Part shown: positions 31,906-40,596 of the stretch, piece by piece | How positions within the stretch are numbered: position 1 is the first letter of the stretch | Layout: the number at the start of each line of letters is the position of its first letter | From: Mycolicibacterium bacteremicum | Lineage (GTDB): Bacteria; Actinomycetota; Actinomycetes; Mycobacteriales; Mycobacteriaceae | Direction: 5' to 3' | DNA length: 64,000 bases | Assembly (NCBI RefSeq): GCF_943913955.1 | Contig: NZ_CALUAE010000010.1 | Span: forward strand, 1 to 64,000 | Program-made: the position numbers and the translations under genes | Notes under the pieces: model-generated | The model's database searches: none | Seen by the model: the letters and a program-made list of their open reading frames with translations, nothing else | Told to the model about the DNA's origin: nothing

Positions 31906-33897
31906 ATGACGCCGTTCGATGATCTCGACAGCTATCTGGCACTACCCCGGGTGGCCGGCCTGGCCGTTACCCCGGGTGGTGACCGGGTGGTCACCACCGT
32001 CAGTGAACTCAATGCCGACGGCACCGAATACGTCACGGCGATATGGGAATTGGATCCCGCGGGCGTCCGGTCGGCCCGGCGGCTGACCCGCGGTGCCAAG
32101 GGCGAGTCCGGGCCGGTCTTCACCGCGGACGGAGACCTGTTGTTCCTGGCCGGCCGGGCCAAGCCGGGGGAGGACACCCCGCCGACCGCGCTGTGGCGAC
32201 TGCCGAAGGACGGCGGTGAGGCCGTCGAGGAATTCGCGCCGGCAGGCGGGGTGTCGGCGGTGCACACCGCGGGGCGGGCGGCCAGAACCCTGGTGACCAC
32301 CCCGTTGTTGCGTTCAGCCGCCGGGCTGGACGACGACAAGCGACTGCGGACGCTGCGTAAGGACAACAAGGTCTCGGCAATCCTGCACCGCGGTTACCCG
32401 GTGCGGCACTGGGACCACGACCTGGGTCCGGATCTGCCGCACCTGTTCGACGTCGACGGACCACGGAACCTGACGCCGGATCCCGGTGCGGCACTGCGCG
32501 AGACCGCGCTCGACGTCAGCGCCGACGGCACCTTCGTGGTCAGCAGCTGGCACGCGCCGGTGGCCGGGGCGGCGCTGCGATCGCGGCTCGTGCGCATCGA
32601 CATCGCCACCGGTCGGCGCACCGTGATCGCCGACGATCCCGATGCGGATCTGGACGGGCCGGTGATCGCACCGGACGGCCGGCGCATCGCGTTCGTGCGG
32701 GAGACCACCTCCACGCCCACGCAGGCGCCCCGGATCACCTTGTGCTGGGCCGATATCGGTGGGCTTTCCGCGCCGGAGCCGACGGGTCGGGGATGGACCG
32801 AGCTCACGGAATGGGACCGCTGGCCGGCCTCGGTGACGTGGAGTGCCGACGGCAGCCGGCTGCTCGTCACCGCGGACGACAACGGCCGGCATCCGGTGTT
32901 CGCGGTGGATCCCGCGACCCGCACGGTGACCCGACTGACCGACGACGACCACGCCTACACCGATGTGTGCGCGGCCCCGGGCGGGGTCATCTTCGCGCTG
33001 CGCAGCTCGTATCTGGCGCCTCCGCACCCGGTGCGCATCGACCCCGACGGCACCATCACCGTCCTGCCGTGCGTCGAGTCACCCCCGGTGCCGGGCACCG
33101 TGGCGGAACTCACCGCAACGGCACCGGACGGCGCGGCCGTGCGCTCCTGGCTGGTGCTGCCGAACGGCACCGAACCCGCCCCACTGCTGCTGTGGATACA
33201 CGGCGGTCCGCTGGGCAGCTGGAACACCTGGCACTGGCGGTGGAACCCGTGGCTGCTCGCCGCCCAGGGATATGCGGTGCTGCTGCCCGACCCGGCGCTG
33301 TCCACCGGGTATGGCCAGGACTTCATCCAGCGCGGGTGGGGCGCCTGGGGCGGACCGCCGTACACCGACCTGATGGCTGCCACCGACGCGGCGTGCGGCC
33401 ACCCGCGGATCGATCCGGAGCGCACCGCCGCGATGGGCGGCTCGTTCGGCGGATACATGGCCAACTGGATCGCCGGGCACACCGACCGTTTCGCCGCCAT
33501 CGTCACCCACGCCAGCCTGTGGGCGCTGGATCAGTTCGGACCCACCACCGACGGCGCGTACTGGTGGGAGCGGGAGATGACCGAACAGATGACACAACAG
33601 AATTCGCCGCACCGGCACGTCGAGCAGATCCGCACCCCGATGCTGGTGATCCACGGCGACAAGGACTATCGCGTGCCGATCGGGGAGGGCCTGCGGTTGT
33701 GGTACGAACTGCTCAGCCGGTCCGGTCTGCCCGCCGACGAGGACGGCACCGGCCCGCACCAGTTCCTCTATTTCCCGTCCGAGGGGCACTGGGTGGCCGC
33801 GCCGCAGCACACCAAGATCTGGTACCAGGTGATCTCGGCGTTCCTGGGCAACCATCTGTTCGGTCGGGAGGTGTTTGTGCCCGAGCTCCTCGGGTAG
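31906..33897 (+). CDS. Prolyl oligopeptidase-family (S9) serine peptidase
   Basis: 663 residues. The N-terminal half (about 1-390) has WD/PD40-type beta-propeller repeats, and the C-terminal half is an alpha/beta hydrolase. The nucleophile elbow GGSFGGYMANW has Ser513, Asp lies in HGDKDYRVP (about 587) and His in FPSEGHWV (about 629). WIHGGPLGSWNTWHWRWNPWLLAAQGYAVLLPDP is the usual oxyanion region. No signal peptide, so a cytoplasmic peptidase of the acylaminoacyl-peptidase/DPP group. TACGGT lies 6 nt before the ATG, indicating a leaderless start. Confidence 0.9.
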   Translation: MTPFDDLDSYLALPRVAGLAVTPGGDRVVTTVSELNADGTEYVTAIWELDPAGVRSARRLTRGAKGESGPVFTADGDLLFLAGRAKPGEDTPPTALWRLPKDGGEAVEEFAPAGGVSAVHTAGRAARTLVTTPLLRSAAGLDDDKRLRTLRKDNKVSAILHRGYPVRHWDHDLGPDLPHLFDVDGPRNLTPDPGAALRETALDVSADGTFVVSSWHAPVAGAALRSRLVRIDIATGRRTVIADDPDADLDGPVIAPDGRRIAFVRETTSTPTQAPRITLCWADIGGLSAPEPTGRGWTELTEWDRWPASVTWSADGSRLLVTADDNGRHPVFAVDPATRTVTRLTDDDHAYTDVCAAPGGVIFALRSSYLAPPHPVRIDPDGTITVLPCVESPPVPGTVAELTATAPDGAAVRSWLVLPNGTEPAPLLLWIHGGPLGSWNTWHWRWNPWLLAAQGYAVLLPDPALSTGYGQDFIQRGWGAWGGPPYTDLMAATDAACGHPRIDPERTAAMGGSFGGYMANWIAGHTDRFAAIVTHASLWALDQFGPTTDGAYWWEREMTEQMTQQNSPHRHVEQIRTPMLVIHGDKDYRVPIGEGLRLWYELLSRSGLPADEDGTGPHQFLYFPSEGHWVAAPQHTKIWYQVISAFLGNHLFGREVFVPELLG

Positions 33898-33908
33898 CTT
33901 CGAGACCC

Positions 33909-35165
33909 ATGACCTCTCCGCAGCGGGAATTCGACATCGTTCTGTACGGCGCCACCGGCTTCGCAGGCAAACTCACCGCGCAGTACCTGGCACTGGCCGA
34001 CTCGGGGGCGCGGATCGCACTGGCCGGGCGCTCGCTGACCAAGGTGCGCGACGTCCGGGACAGCCTCGGGCCCAAGGCGCAGGACTGGCAGCTCGTCGAG
34101 GCCGACGCGGGCTCGCCGTCGACGTTGGCCGACATGGCCGCGCGCACCCAGGTGGTCATCACCACCGTCGGGCCCTACACCAAATACGGGCTTCCGCTGG
34201 TGCAGGCATGTGCCGCCGCGGGCACCGACTACGCCGACCTCACCGGCGAGACGCTGTTCATCCGCGACAGCGCCGAGCAGTTCCACAAGCAGGCCATCGA
34301 CACCGGCGCGCGGATCGTGCACTCGTGCGGATTCGACTCGGTCCCATCGGATATCACGGTCTACGCACTGCACGACCGGGTGACCGCCGACGGTGCCGGC
34401 GAACTGACCGAGACCAACCTGGTGTTGCGCACCTTCGCCGGCGGCGTCTCCGGCGGGACCGCGGCATCGATGATCGAGTTCATGCGGACCGCTGCCGAGG
34501 ATCCCCAGTCCCGTCGCGATCTGGAGGACCCGTACACGCTGACCACCGACCGCGGCGCCGAACCGGAACTGGGCCACCAGTCCGACAACCCGTGGCGGCG
34601 GGGACGCGATATCGCCCCGGAGCTCGACGGCATCTGGACCGGCGCCTTCGCGATGGCCGCGCCGAACTCGCGCATCGTGCGGCGCAGCAACGCCCTGCTG
34701 GATTGGGCGTACGGCCGCGACTTCCGCTATGCCGAGCAGATGAGCCTGGGTTCCTCGGTGCTGGCGCCGGCGGCCGCCGCCCTGGAGACCGCCGCCAGTG
34801 TGGCGACCTTCAGCCTCGGCAGTCGCTACATCAACAAGGTGCCGACCGGCCTGCTGGAACGGATCCTGCCGAAGCCGGGCAGCGGACCCAGTGAACGCAC
34901 CCGCGACAACGGCCACTACCGCATCGAGACCTACACCACGACCAGCACCGGTGCCCGGTACCGCGCGACCATCGCCCAGCAGGGTGACCCGGGGTACAAG
35001 GCCACCGCCGTGCTGCTGGCGGAGTGCGGGCTGGCGCTCGCGTTCGACCGGGATCAGCTCTCGGATCTGCGCGGGGTGCTGACGCCGGCTGCCGCGGCGG
35101 GTTCGGCGCTGCTGACCCGGCTGCCCGCCGCGGGAGTCACCTTGGAGACCGCTCGGCTCGATTGA
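33909..35165 (+). CDS. Saccharopine dehydrogenase-like trans-acting enoyl reductase family protein
   Basis: 418 residues, counterpart of M. tuberculosis Rv2449c by position and length. The N-terminal Rossmann motif IVLYGATGFAGKLTAQYLA is at 10-28, followed by ALAGRSLTKV, VITTVGPYTKYGLPLVQACAAAGTDYADLTGE and HSCGFDSVPSD, the pattern shared by Rv2449c/Rv2953-type proteins. Rv2953 is an enoyl reductase of phthiocerol/phenolglycolipid synthesis; whether this one acts on lipids is not established. The TAGCTT containing the S9 peptidase stop lies 8 nt before the ATG. It precedes valS as in other mycobacteria. Confidence 0.85.
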   Translation: MTSPQREFDIVLYGATGFAGKLTAQYLALADSGARIALAGRSLTKVRDVRDSLGPKAQDWQLVEADAGSPSTLADMAARTQVVITTVGPYTKYGLPLVQACAAAGTDYADLTGETLFIRDSAEQFHKQAIDTGARIVHSCGFDSVPSDITVYALHDRVTADGAGELTETNLVLRTFAGGVSGGTAASMIEFMRTAAEDPQSRRDLEDPYTLTTDRGAEPELGHQSDNPWRRGRDIAPELDGIWTGAFAMAAPNSRIVRRSNALLDWAYGRDFRYAEQMSLGSSVLAPAAAALETAASVATFSLGSRYINKVPTGLLERILPKPGSGPSERTRDNGHYRIETYTTTSTGARYRATIAQQGDPGYKATAVLLAECGLALAFDRDQLSDLRGVLTPAAAAGSALLTRLPAAGVTLETARLD

Positions 35166-35261
35166 TCCCGGCGCCGACCGCCTCGGCGCTCGGCGGCCGG
35201 AGGTCGGCACGGAAATCGGGGGCTTGTGTGGCGGCCGCGGCCGTTTACCTAGAATCGAGCG

Positions 35262-37901
35262 GTGACTGCCAGCCCCTCTTCGCGCGCCGATGCCCTGCCC
35301 AAGTCCTGGGAGCCGGGTGCGGTAGAGAGCGACCTGTACCAGGGTTGGGTCGACGCCGGGTATTTCACCGCGGACCCGAGCAGCGACAAGCCGCCGTACT
35401 CGATCGTGTTGCCGCCGCCCAACGTGACCGGCAGCCTGCACATGGGGCACGCCCTGGACCACACCCTGATGGACGCGCTGACCCGCCGCCGCCGGATGCA
35501 GGGTTATGAGGTGCTCTGGCTGCCCGGTATGGACCATGCCGGCATCGCCACCCAGTCGGTGGTGGAGAAGCAGCTGGCGGCCGACGGCAAGACCAAAGAG
35601 GACTACGGCCGCGAGCTGTTCATCGACAAGGTGTGGGACTGGAAGCGTGAGTCCGGCGGCACCATCGGCGGCCAGATGCGCCGCCTCGGCGACGGTGTGG
35701 ACTGGAGCCGTGACCGGTTCACCATGGACGAGGGCCTCTCCCGTGCCGTCCGCACCATCTTCAAACGCCTCTACGACGCCGGGCTGATCTACCAGGCCGA
35801 GCGGCTGGTGAACTGGTCTCCGGTGCTGCAGACCGCGATCTCCGACCTCGAGGTCAAATACGAGGACGTCGAGGGCGAGCTGGTGTCGTTCCGGTACGGC
35901 TCGATGAGCGACGACGAACCGCACATCATCGTCGCCACCACCCGGCTGGAGACCATGCTCGGCGACACCGCGGTGGCGGTGCACCCCGACGACGAGCGCT
36001 ACCGCGCGCTGGTCGGCAGCACGCTGCCACACCCGTTCCTGGACGACCACACCATCGTGATCGTCGCCGACGCGCACGTCGACCCCGAATTCGGCACCGG
36101 CGCAGTCAAAGTCACCCCGGCGCACGACCCGAACGACTTCGAGATCGGATTGCGGCACAACCTGCCGATGCCCTCCATCCTGGATACCGCCGGCGCCATC
36201 ACCGGCACCGGGACACGTTTCGACGGGATGGATCGCTTCGAGGCGCGCGTCGCGGTCCGCGAGGCGCTGGCCGCGCAGGGCCGTATCGTCGCCGAGAAGC
36301 GCCCGTACCTGCACAGCGTCGGCCATTCCGAGCGCAGTGGCGAACCCATCGAGCCGCGGCTGAGCCTGCAGTGGTGGGTCAAGGTCGAGTCGCTGGCGAA
36401 GGCCGCCGGTGACGCAGTTCGCAACGGCGACACCGTGGTTCACCCGGCCAGTCTGGAGCCGCGCTGGTTCGCCTGGGTGGACAACATGCACGACTGGTGC
36501 ATCTCGCGTCAGCTCTGGTGGGGCCACCGCATCCCGATCTGGCACGGCCCGGACGGCCAGCAGGTATGCCTGGGGCCCGACGAGACCCCGCCGGAGGGCT
36601 GGGAGCAGGATCCCGACGTCCTGGACACCTGGTTCTCCTCGGCACTGTGGCCGTTCTCCACCATGGGTTGGCCCGACGCCACCCCGGAACTGCAGAAGTT
36701 CTATCCCACAACGGTTCTGGTGACCGGCTACGACATCCTGTTCTTCTGGGTCGCGCGGATGATGATGTTCGGCACCTTCGTGGCCGGCGACGACGTCATC
36801 GATGCCGGGGCGGTGCCGTTCGAGAACGTCTTCCTGCACGGTCTGATCCGCGACGAGTTCGGCCGCAAGATGAGCAAGTCCAAGGGCAACGGCATCGACC
36901 CGCTGGACTGGGTGGAGAAGTTCGGTGCCGACGCGCTGCGCTTCACCCTGGCCCGCGGCGCCAGCCCCGGCGGCGACCTCTCGATCGGTGAGGACCACGC
37001 CCGCGCCTCACGCAACTTCGCGACCAAGTTGTTCAACGCCACCAAGTTCGCGCTGATGAACGGTGCGGAACTGACCGACCTGCCGGCGGCCGATCAGCTC
37101 ACCGATGCCGATCGTTGGATCCTGGGCCGCCTCGAGGAGGTGCGCGCCGAAGCCGACGCCGCGCTGGAGGCCTACGAGTTCAGTCGGGCCTGCGAGGCGC
37201 TCTACCACTTCGCCTGGGACGAGTTCTGCGACTGGTATCTGGAACTGGCCAAAGTCCAGGTTTCGCAGGGCTATTCGCATACCCCCGGGGTGCTGGCCGC
37301 CGTGCTGGACACGCTGCTGAAACTGCTGCACCCGGTGATGCCGTTCGTCACCGAGACGCTGTGGAAGACGTTGACCGGCAACGAGTCGATCGTCATCGCC
37401 GACTGGCCGGCCGCCTCGGCCCACACCCCCGACACCACCGCGACCCGGCGCATCGCCGACATGCAGAAGCTGGTGACCGAGGTGCGGCGGTTCCGCAGCG
37501 ATCAGGGCCTGGCCGACCGGCAGAAGGTGCCGGCGCGGCTGAGCGGACTGGGTGCCGCCGACATCGAGTCGCAGTTGCCCGCCGTCACCGCGCTGGCGTG
37601 GCTCACCGAGCCCGCCGACGGATTCACCGCGTCGGCGTCGGTCGAGGTGCGGTTGACCGAGGGCACCGTGACCGTCGAGGTGGACACCTCGGGCACCGTG
37701 GACGTCGCCGCCGAGAAGCGCCGGCTGGAGAAGGACCTGGCGGCCGCACAGAAGGAACTGGCGCAGACCGCGGGCAAGCTCGGCAACGCCGACTTCCTGG
37801 CCAAGGCGCCCGAGGCGGTCGTCGAGAAGATCACCGCCCGTCGGCAGTTGGCGCAGGAGGAGGTGGAGCGGATCACCGCCCGCCTCGCAGCGCTGGCATG
37901 A
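35262..37901 (+). CDS. valS: Valyl-tRNA synthetase
   Basis: 879 residues, normal bacterial length. The class I HIGH motif is LHMGH at 59-63, the CP1 editing domain follows (VATTRLETMLGDTAVAVHPDD), DILFFWVARM precedes KMSKSKGNG, then an anticodon-binding domain and a C-terminal coiled coil (VDVAAEKRRLEKDLAAAQKELAQTAGKL...). It charges tRNA-Val. The GTG at 35262 has TAGAAT exactly 6 nt upstream and no ribosome site, so a leaderless mRNA is predicted. folC follows after 28 nt containing a short repeat-like sequence. Confidence 0.97.
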   Translation: MTASPSSRADALPKSWEPGAVESDLYQGWVDAGYFTADPSSDKPPYSIVLPPPNVTGSLHMGHALDHTLMDALTRRRRMQGYEVLWLPGMDHAGIATQSVVEKQLAADGKTKEDYGRELFIDKVWDWKRESGGTIGGQMRRLGDGVDWSRDRFTMDEGLSRAVRTIFKRLYDAGLIYQAERLVNWSPVLQTAISDLEVKYEDVEGELVSFRYGSMSDDEPHIIVATTRLETMLGDTAVAVHPDDERYRALVGSTLPHPFLDDHTIVIVADAHVDPEFGTGAVKVTPAHDPNDFEIGLRHNLPMPSILDTAGAITGTGTRFDGMDRFEARVAVREALAAQGRIVAEKRPYLHSVGHSERSGEPIEPRLSLQWWVKVESLAKAAGDAVRNGDTVVHPASLEPRWFAWVDNMHDWCISRQLWWGHRIPIWHGPDGQQVCLGPDETPPEGWEQDPDVLDTWFSSALWPFSTMGWPDATPELQKFYPTTVLVTGYDILFFWVARMMMFGTFVAGDDVIDAGAVPFENVFLHGLIRDEFGRKMSKSKGNGIDPLDWVEKFGADALRFTLARGASPGGDLSIGEDHARASRNFATKLFNATKFALMNGAELTDLPAADQLTDADRWILGRLEEVRAEADAALEAYEFSRACEALYHFAWDEFCDWYLELAKVQVSQGYSHTPGVLAAVLDTLLKLLHPVMPFVTETLWKTLTGNESIVIADWPAASAHTPDTTATRRIADMQKLVTEVRRFRSDQGLADRQKVPARLSGLGAADIESQLPAVTALAWLTEPADGFTASASVEVRLTEGTVTVEVDTSGTVDVAAEKRRLEKDLAAAQKELAQTAGKLGNADFLAKAPEAVVEKITARRQLAQEEVERITARLAALA

Positions 37902-37929
37902 GGACAGCGAGTAGCGAAGCGGATCGCGG

Positions 37930-39333
37930 ATGACACAGCCCACCCCCGACGAGGTCGCCGCCCTGCTGCAGGTCGAGCACCTGCTCGACCAACGCTGGCC
38001 GGAGACCAAGATCGAGCCCAGCACGACGCGCATCACCGCGCTGCTGGAGCTGCTCGGCGCGCCGCAGCGCGCGTACCCGTCGATCCACATCGCCGGCACC
38101 AACGGCAAGACCTCGGTGGCCCGCATCGTCGATGCCCTGCTGATCGCGTTGCACCGTCGCACCGGGCGCACCACCAGCCCGCACCTGCAGTCCGCGGTGG
38201 AACGCATCTCGATCGACGGGAAGCCGATCAGCCCAGCGCAGTACGTGGCGACCTATCGCGAGATCGAACCGTTCGTCGAGCTCGTCGACCAGCAATCCGA
38301 GGCCGGCGGTGGCCCCAGGATGAGCAAGTTCGAGGTGCTCACCGCGATGGCGTTCGCGGCCTTCGCCGACGCGCCCGTCGACGTCGCCGTCATCGAAACC
38401 GGACTGGGTGGCCGGTGGGACGCCACCAATGTCGTCGATGCCCCGGTCGCGGTGATCACCCCGATCGGGTTGGACCACACCGACTATCTCGGTGACACGA
38501 TCGCCGAGATCGCGGGGGAGAAGGCCGGCATCATCCACAAGCAGGACGACGCGCTCATCCCGACCGACACGGTCGCCGTCATCGCCCGTCAGGTCCCCGA
38601 GGCGATGGAGGTGCTGCTGGCCGAGACGGTGCGCGCCGATGCCGCTGTGGCACGCGAGGATTCGGAGTTCGCGGTGGTGGACCGGCAGGTCGCGATCGGT
38701 GGGCAGCTGCTGACCCTGCAGGGCCTCGGCGGCGTGTACGACGAGATCTTCCTGCCGCTGCACGGCGAACACCAGGCACACAACGCCGTGCTGGCGCTGG
38801 CCGCGGTGGAGGCCTTCTTCGGCGCCGGTTCGCAGCGTCAACTCGACATCGACGCGGTGCGCGCGGGTTTCGCCGCGGTGGCGAGCCCGGGCCGGCTGGA
38901 GCGGGTGCGCAGCGCGCCGACGGTGTTCATCGATGCGGCGCACAACCCGGCCGGGGCGGCCGCGCTCACCCGGGCGCTGGCCGACGAATTCGACTTCCGC
39001 TATCTGGTCGGCGTGCTCTCGGTGATGGCCGACAAGGATGTCGACGGCATCCTGGAGGCCCTCGAGCCGGCCTTCGACATGCTGGTGGTCACGCACAACG
39101 GGTCACCGCGCGCGATGGACGTGGAGGGGCTGGCCGCGCGGGCCGAGGAACGTTTCGGACCCGACCGGGTGATCACCGCCGCGTCGCTGCCCGACGCGAT
39201 CGAGGCGGCCACCGCCCTGGTCGAGGAGTCCGGCAACGATGGTGAGGGCTTCTCCGGCAGCGGCATGGTCATCACCGGATCCGTCGTGACCGCCGGTGCG
39301 GCCCGCACCCTGTTCGGGAAGGACCCCGCCTGA
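37930..39333 (+). CDS. folC: Folylpolyglutamate/dihydrofolate synthase
   Basis: 467 residues. The ATP loop IHIAGTNGKTSVARIVDALL is at about 53-72, with SPHLQSAVERISIDGKPIS, ETGLGGRWDATNVVDAP, GLDHTDYLGDTIAEIAGEKAGII and FIDAAHNPAGAAAL as Mur-ligase/FolC landmarks. It adds glutamate to folates and dihydropteroate. The order valS-folC-DUF4233-ndk-rne is standard for mycobacteria. The start ATG follows a GCGAGTAGCGAAGCGGATCG-type spacer without a good ribosome site. Confidence 0.94.
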   Translation: MTQPTPDEVAALLQVEHLLDQRWPETKIEPSTTRITALLELLGAPQRAYPSIHIAGTNGKTSVARIVDALLIALHRRTGRTTSPHLQSAVERISIDGKPISPAQYVATYREIEPFVELVDQQSEAGGGPRMSKFEVLTAMAFAAFADAPVDVAVIETGLGGRWDATNVVDAPVAVITPIGLDHTDYLGDTIAEIAGEKAGIIHKQDDALIPTDTVAVIARQVPEAMEVLLAETVRADAAVAREDSEFAVVDRQVAIGGQLLTLQGLGGVYDEIFLPLHGEHQAHNAVLALAAVEAFFGAGSQRQLDIDAVRAGFAAVASPGRLERVRSAPTVFIDAAHNPAGAAALTRALADEFDFRYLVGVLSVMADKDVDGILEALEPAFDMLVVTHNGSPRAMDVEGLAARAEERFGPDRVITAASLPDAIEAATALVEESGNDGEGFSGSGMVITGSVVTAGAARTLFGKDPA

Positions 39334-39399
39334 CATGAGCGACGCGCGCGAGCGAATGAACGGTCGGACATGTGACCGCCGAGCCTGCGAGGCAGGCGC
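39334..39399. repeat. Interspersed ATGAGCGACGC...GCGAATGA element
   Basis: The 66-bp folC-DUF4233 spacer begins with ATGAGCGACGCGCGCGAGCG and the next gene itself starts ATGAGCGAC, giving a 9-bp direct repeat (39335 and 39400). GAGCCTGCGAGGC inside forms a small hairpin. It is the same type of element as at 46022-46108. Confidence 0.55.
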
Positions 39400-39855
39400 A
39401 TGAGCGACACCGACCAACCTGGCGTGACACCCGGTGAGTCACCCGACCCCGACGCTGCCCCCGCCGTCACCGGCTCGGACCCGTGGAAGAGCTTCCGCGG
39501 CATCATGGCCGGCACGCTGATCCTGGAGGCCATCGTGGCGCTGCTGGCGCTGCCGGTGGTCGCCAACGGCGCGGCCGGTCTGACCGCGGCCAGCGGTGGG
39601 TTCCTGATCGGGGCGGCCGTCGTGCTGGTGCTGATGTCGGGAGTGCAGGGTCGCCCGGGCATCATCTGGGTCAACCTCGGCCTGCAGTTCGTGCTGATCG
39701 CCGGGGCGTTGATACACGCCGCGATCGGCTTCATCGGCGTGGTGTTCGCCGCGGTCTGGGCGCTGATCATCTATCTGCGCGCCGAGGTGAAACGCCGCCA
39801 GGACCGTGGTCAACTGCCGTGGCAGCAGACGGCCCGCCGACCCGACGCCGAGTAG
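39400..39855 (+). CDS. DUF4233 small membrane protein
   Basis: 151 residues, counterpart of Rv2446c by position. A hydrophilic Pro/Asp-rich N-terminus (1-30) is followed by four hydrophobic segments at about 33-53, 60-80, 86-106 and 107-126, and a basic C-terminus (RAEVKRRQDRGQLPW). The function is unknown; it is conserved between folC and ndk in actinobacteria. The start ATG is immediately preceded by a short repeat element. Confidence 0.85.
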   Translation: MSDTDQPGVTPGESPDPDAAPAVTGSDPWKSFRGIMAGTLILEAIVALLALPVVANGAAGLTAASGGFLIGAAVVLVLMSGVQGRPGIIWVNLGLQFVLIAGALIHAAIGFIGVVFAAVWALIIYLRAEVKRRQDRGQLPWQQTARRPDAE

Positions 39856-39882
39856 TCGTTACTGCCCGGTAGGCTGTGCGCC

Positions 39883-40302
39883 GTGACTGAGCGGACTCTC
39901 GTGTTGATCAAGCCCGACGGCGTACAGCGGAACCTGATCGGCGAGGTGCTCGGCCGGATCGAGCGCAAGGGCCTGACCTTCGCGGCGCTGGAACTCAAGA
40001 CCGTCAGCGAGGATCTGGCCCGGCAGCACTATGCCGAGCACGACGGCAAGCCGTTCTTCGGTTCGCTGCTGGAATTCATCACCTCCGGGCCGGTGGTGGC
40101 CGCGGTCGTCGAGGGGGAGCGGGCGATCGCCGCGTTCCGTCAGATTGCCGGTGGCACCGATCCGGTCGAGAAGGCCACCCCGGGCACCATCCGCGGTGAC
40201 TTCGCCCTCGTGACCCAGGAGAACCTGGTGCACGGTTCCGACTCGCCCGAGTCGGCTGCGCGCGAAATCGCGCTCTGGTTTCCCGCCCTGACCGGCGCTT
40301 AG
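39883..40302 (+). CDS. ndk: Nucleoside diphosphate kinase
   Basis: 139 residues. N-terminal TLVLIKPDGVQRNLIGEVLGRIE is diagnostic; the active-site His117 is in NLVHGSDSPESA. It transfers phosphate between nucleoside tri- and diphosphates. The GTG start has TAGGCT 7 nt upstream and no ribosome site, consistent with leaderless translation. Length and position match mycobacterial NdkA. Confidence 0.97.
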   Translation: MTERTLVLIKPDGVQRNLIGEVLGRIERKGLTFAALELKTVSEDLARQHYAEHDGKPFFGSLLEFITSGPVVAAVVEGERAIAAFRQIAGGTDPVEKATPGTIRGDFALVTQENLVHGSDSPESAAREIALWFPALTGA

Positions 40303-40596
40303 CGCCCGCTTTCGCCGCCTTGGTCAGATTCGGGCGCGCGATATGGGATACTGACCTCGGGAGACCGGCGCCACACTGGGGCCGGGAACCCGGATGAAGA
40401 CTTCGACGAGTGCGACCATCGTGTTCGCGGTGCGGCGCCAGACCGTCCAGCCATCATTCAGCCAGGCACCGAACGGGTTCGTCGTGGACCCCTCGGGGCG
40501 AGACCATAACAAGTTCGGGAGAAGTTCCCCGGACCCATAGCGGAAGCCCTCGCGTGGCCGCGTCGTAGGACGCGCCCGGGGGCTTGAGGAGAATTT
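40303..40596 (+). promoter_or_regulatory. rne promoter and long 5' leader
   Basis: No gene is present in these 294 bp. A GATACT box at 40347-40352 would give a leader of roughly 235-240 nt before the rne GTG. Mycobacterial rne is known to have a long 5' leader involved in its own control, as I recall. GC-rich inverted stretches at about 40366-40394 could fold. The GAGGAG ribosome site is at 40588-40593. Confidence 0.55.

Noticed and set aside
33768..36998. A very long open frame on the minus strand across the S9 peptidase, saccharopine-like and valS region
   Set aside because: It is antisense to well-supported genes; in high-GC DNA the opposite strand stays open by codon bias. Its product has no recognisable motif.
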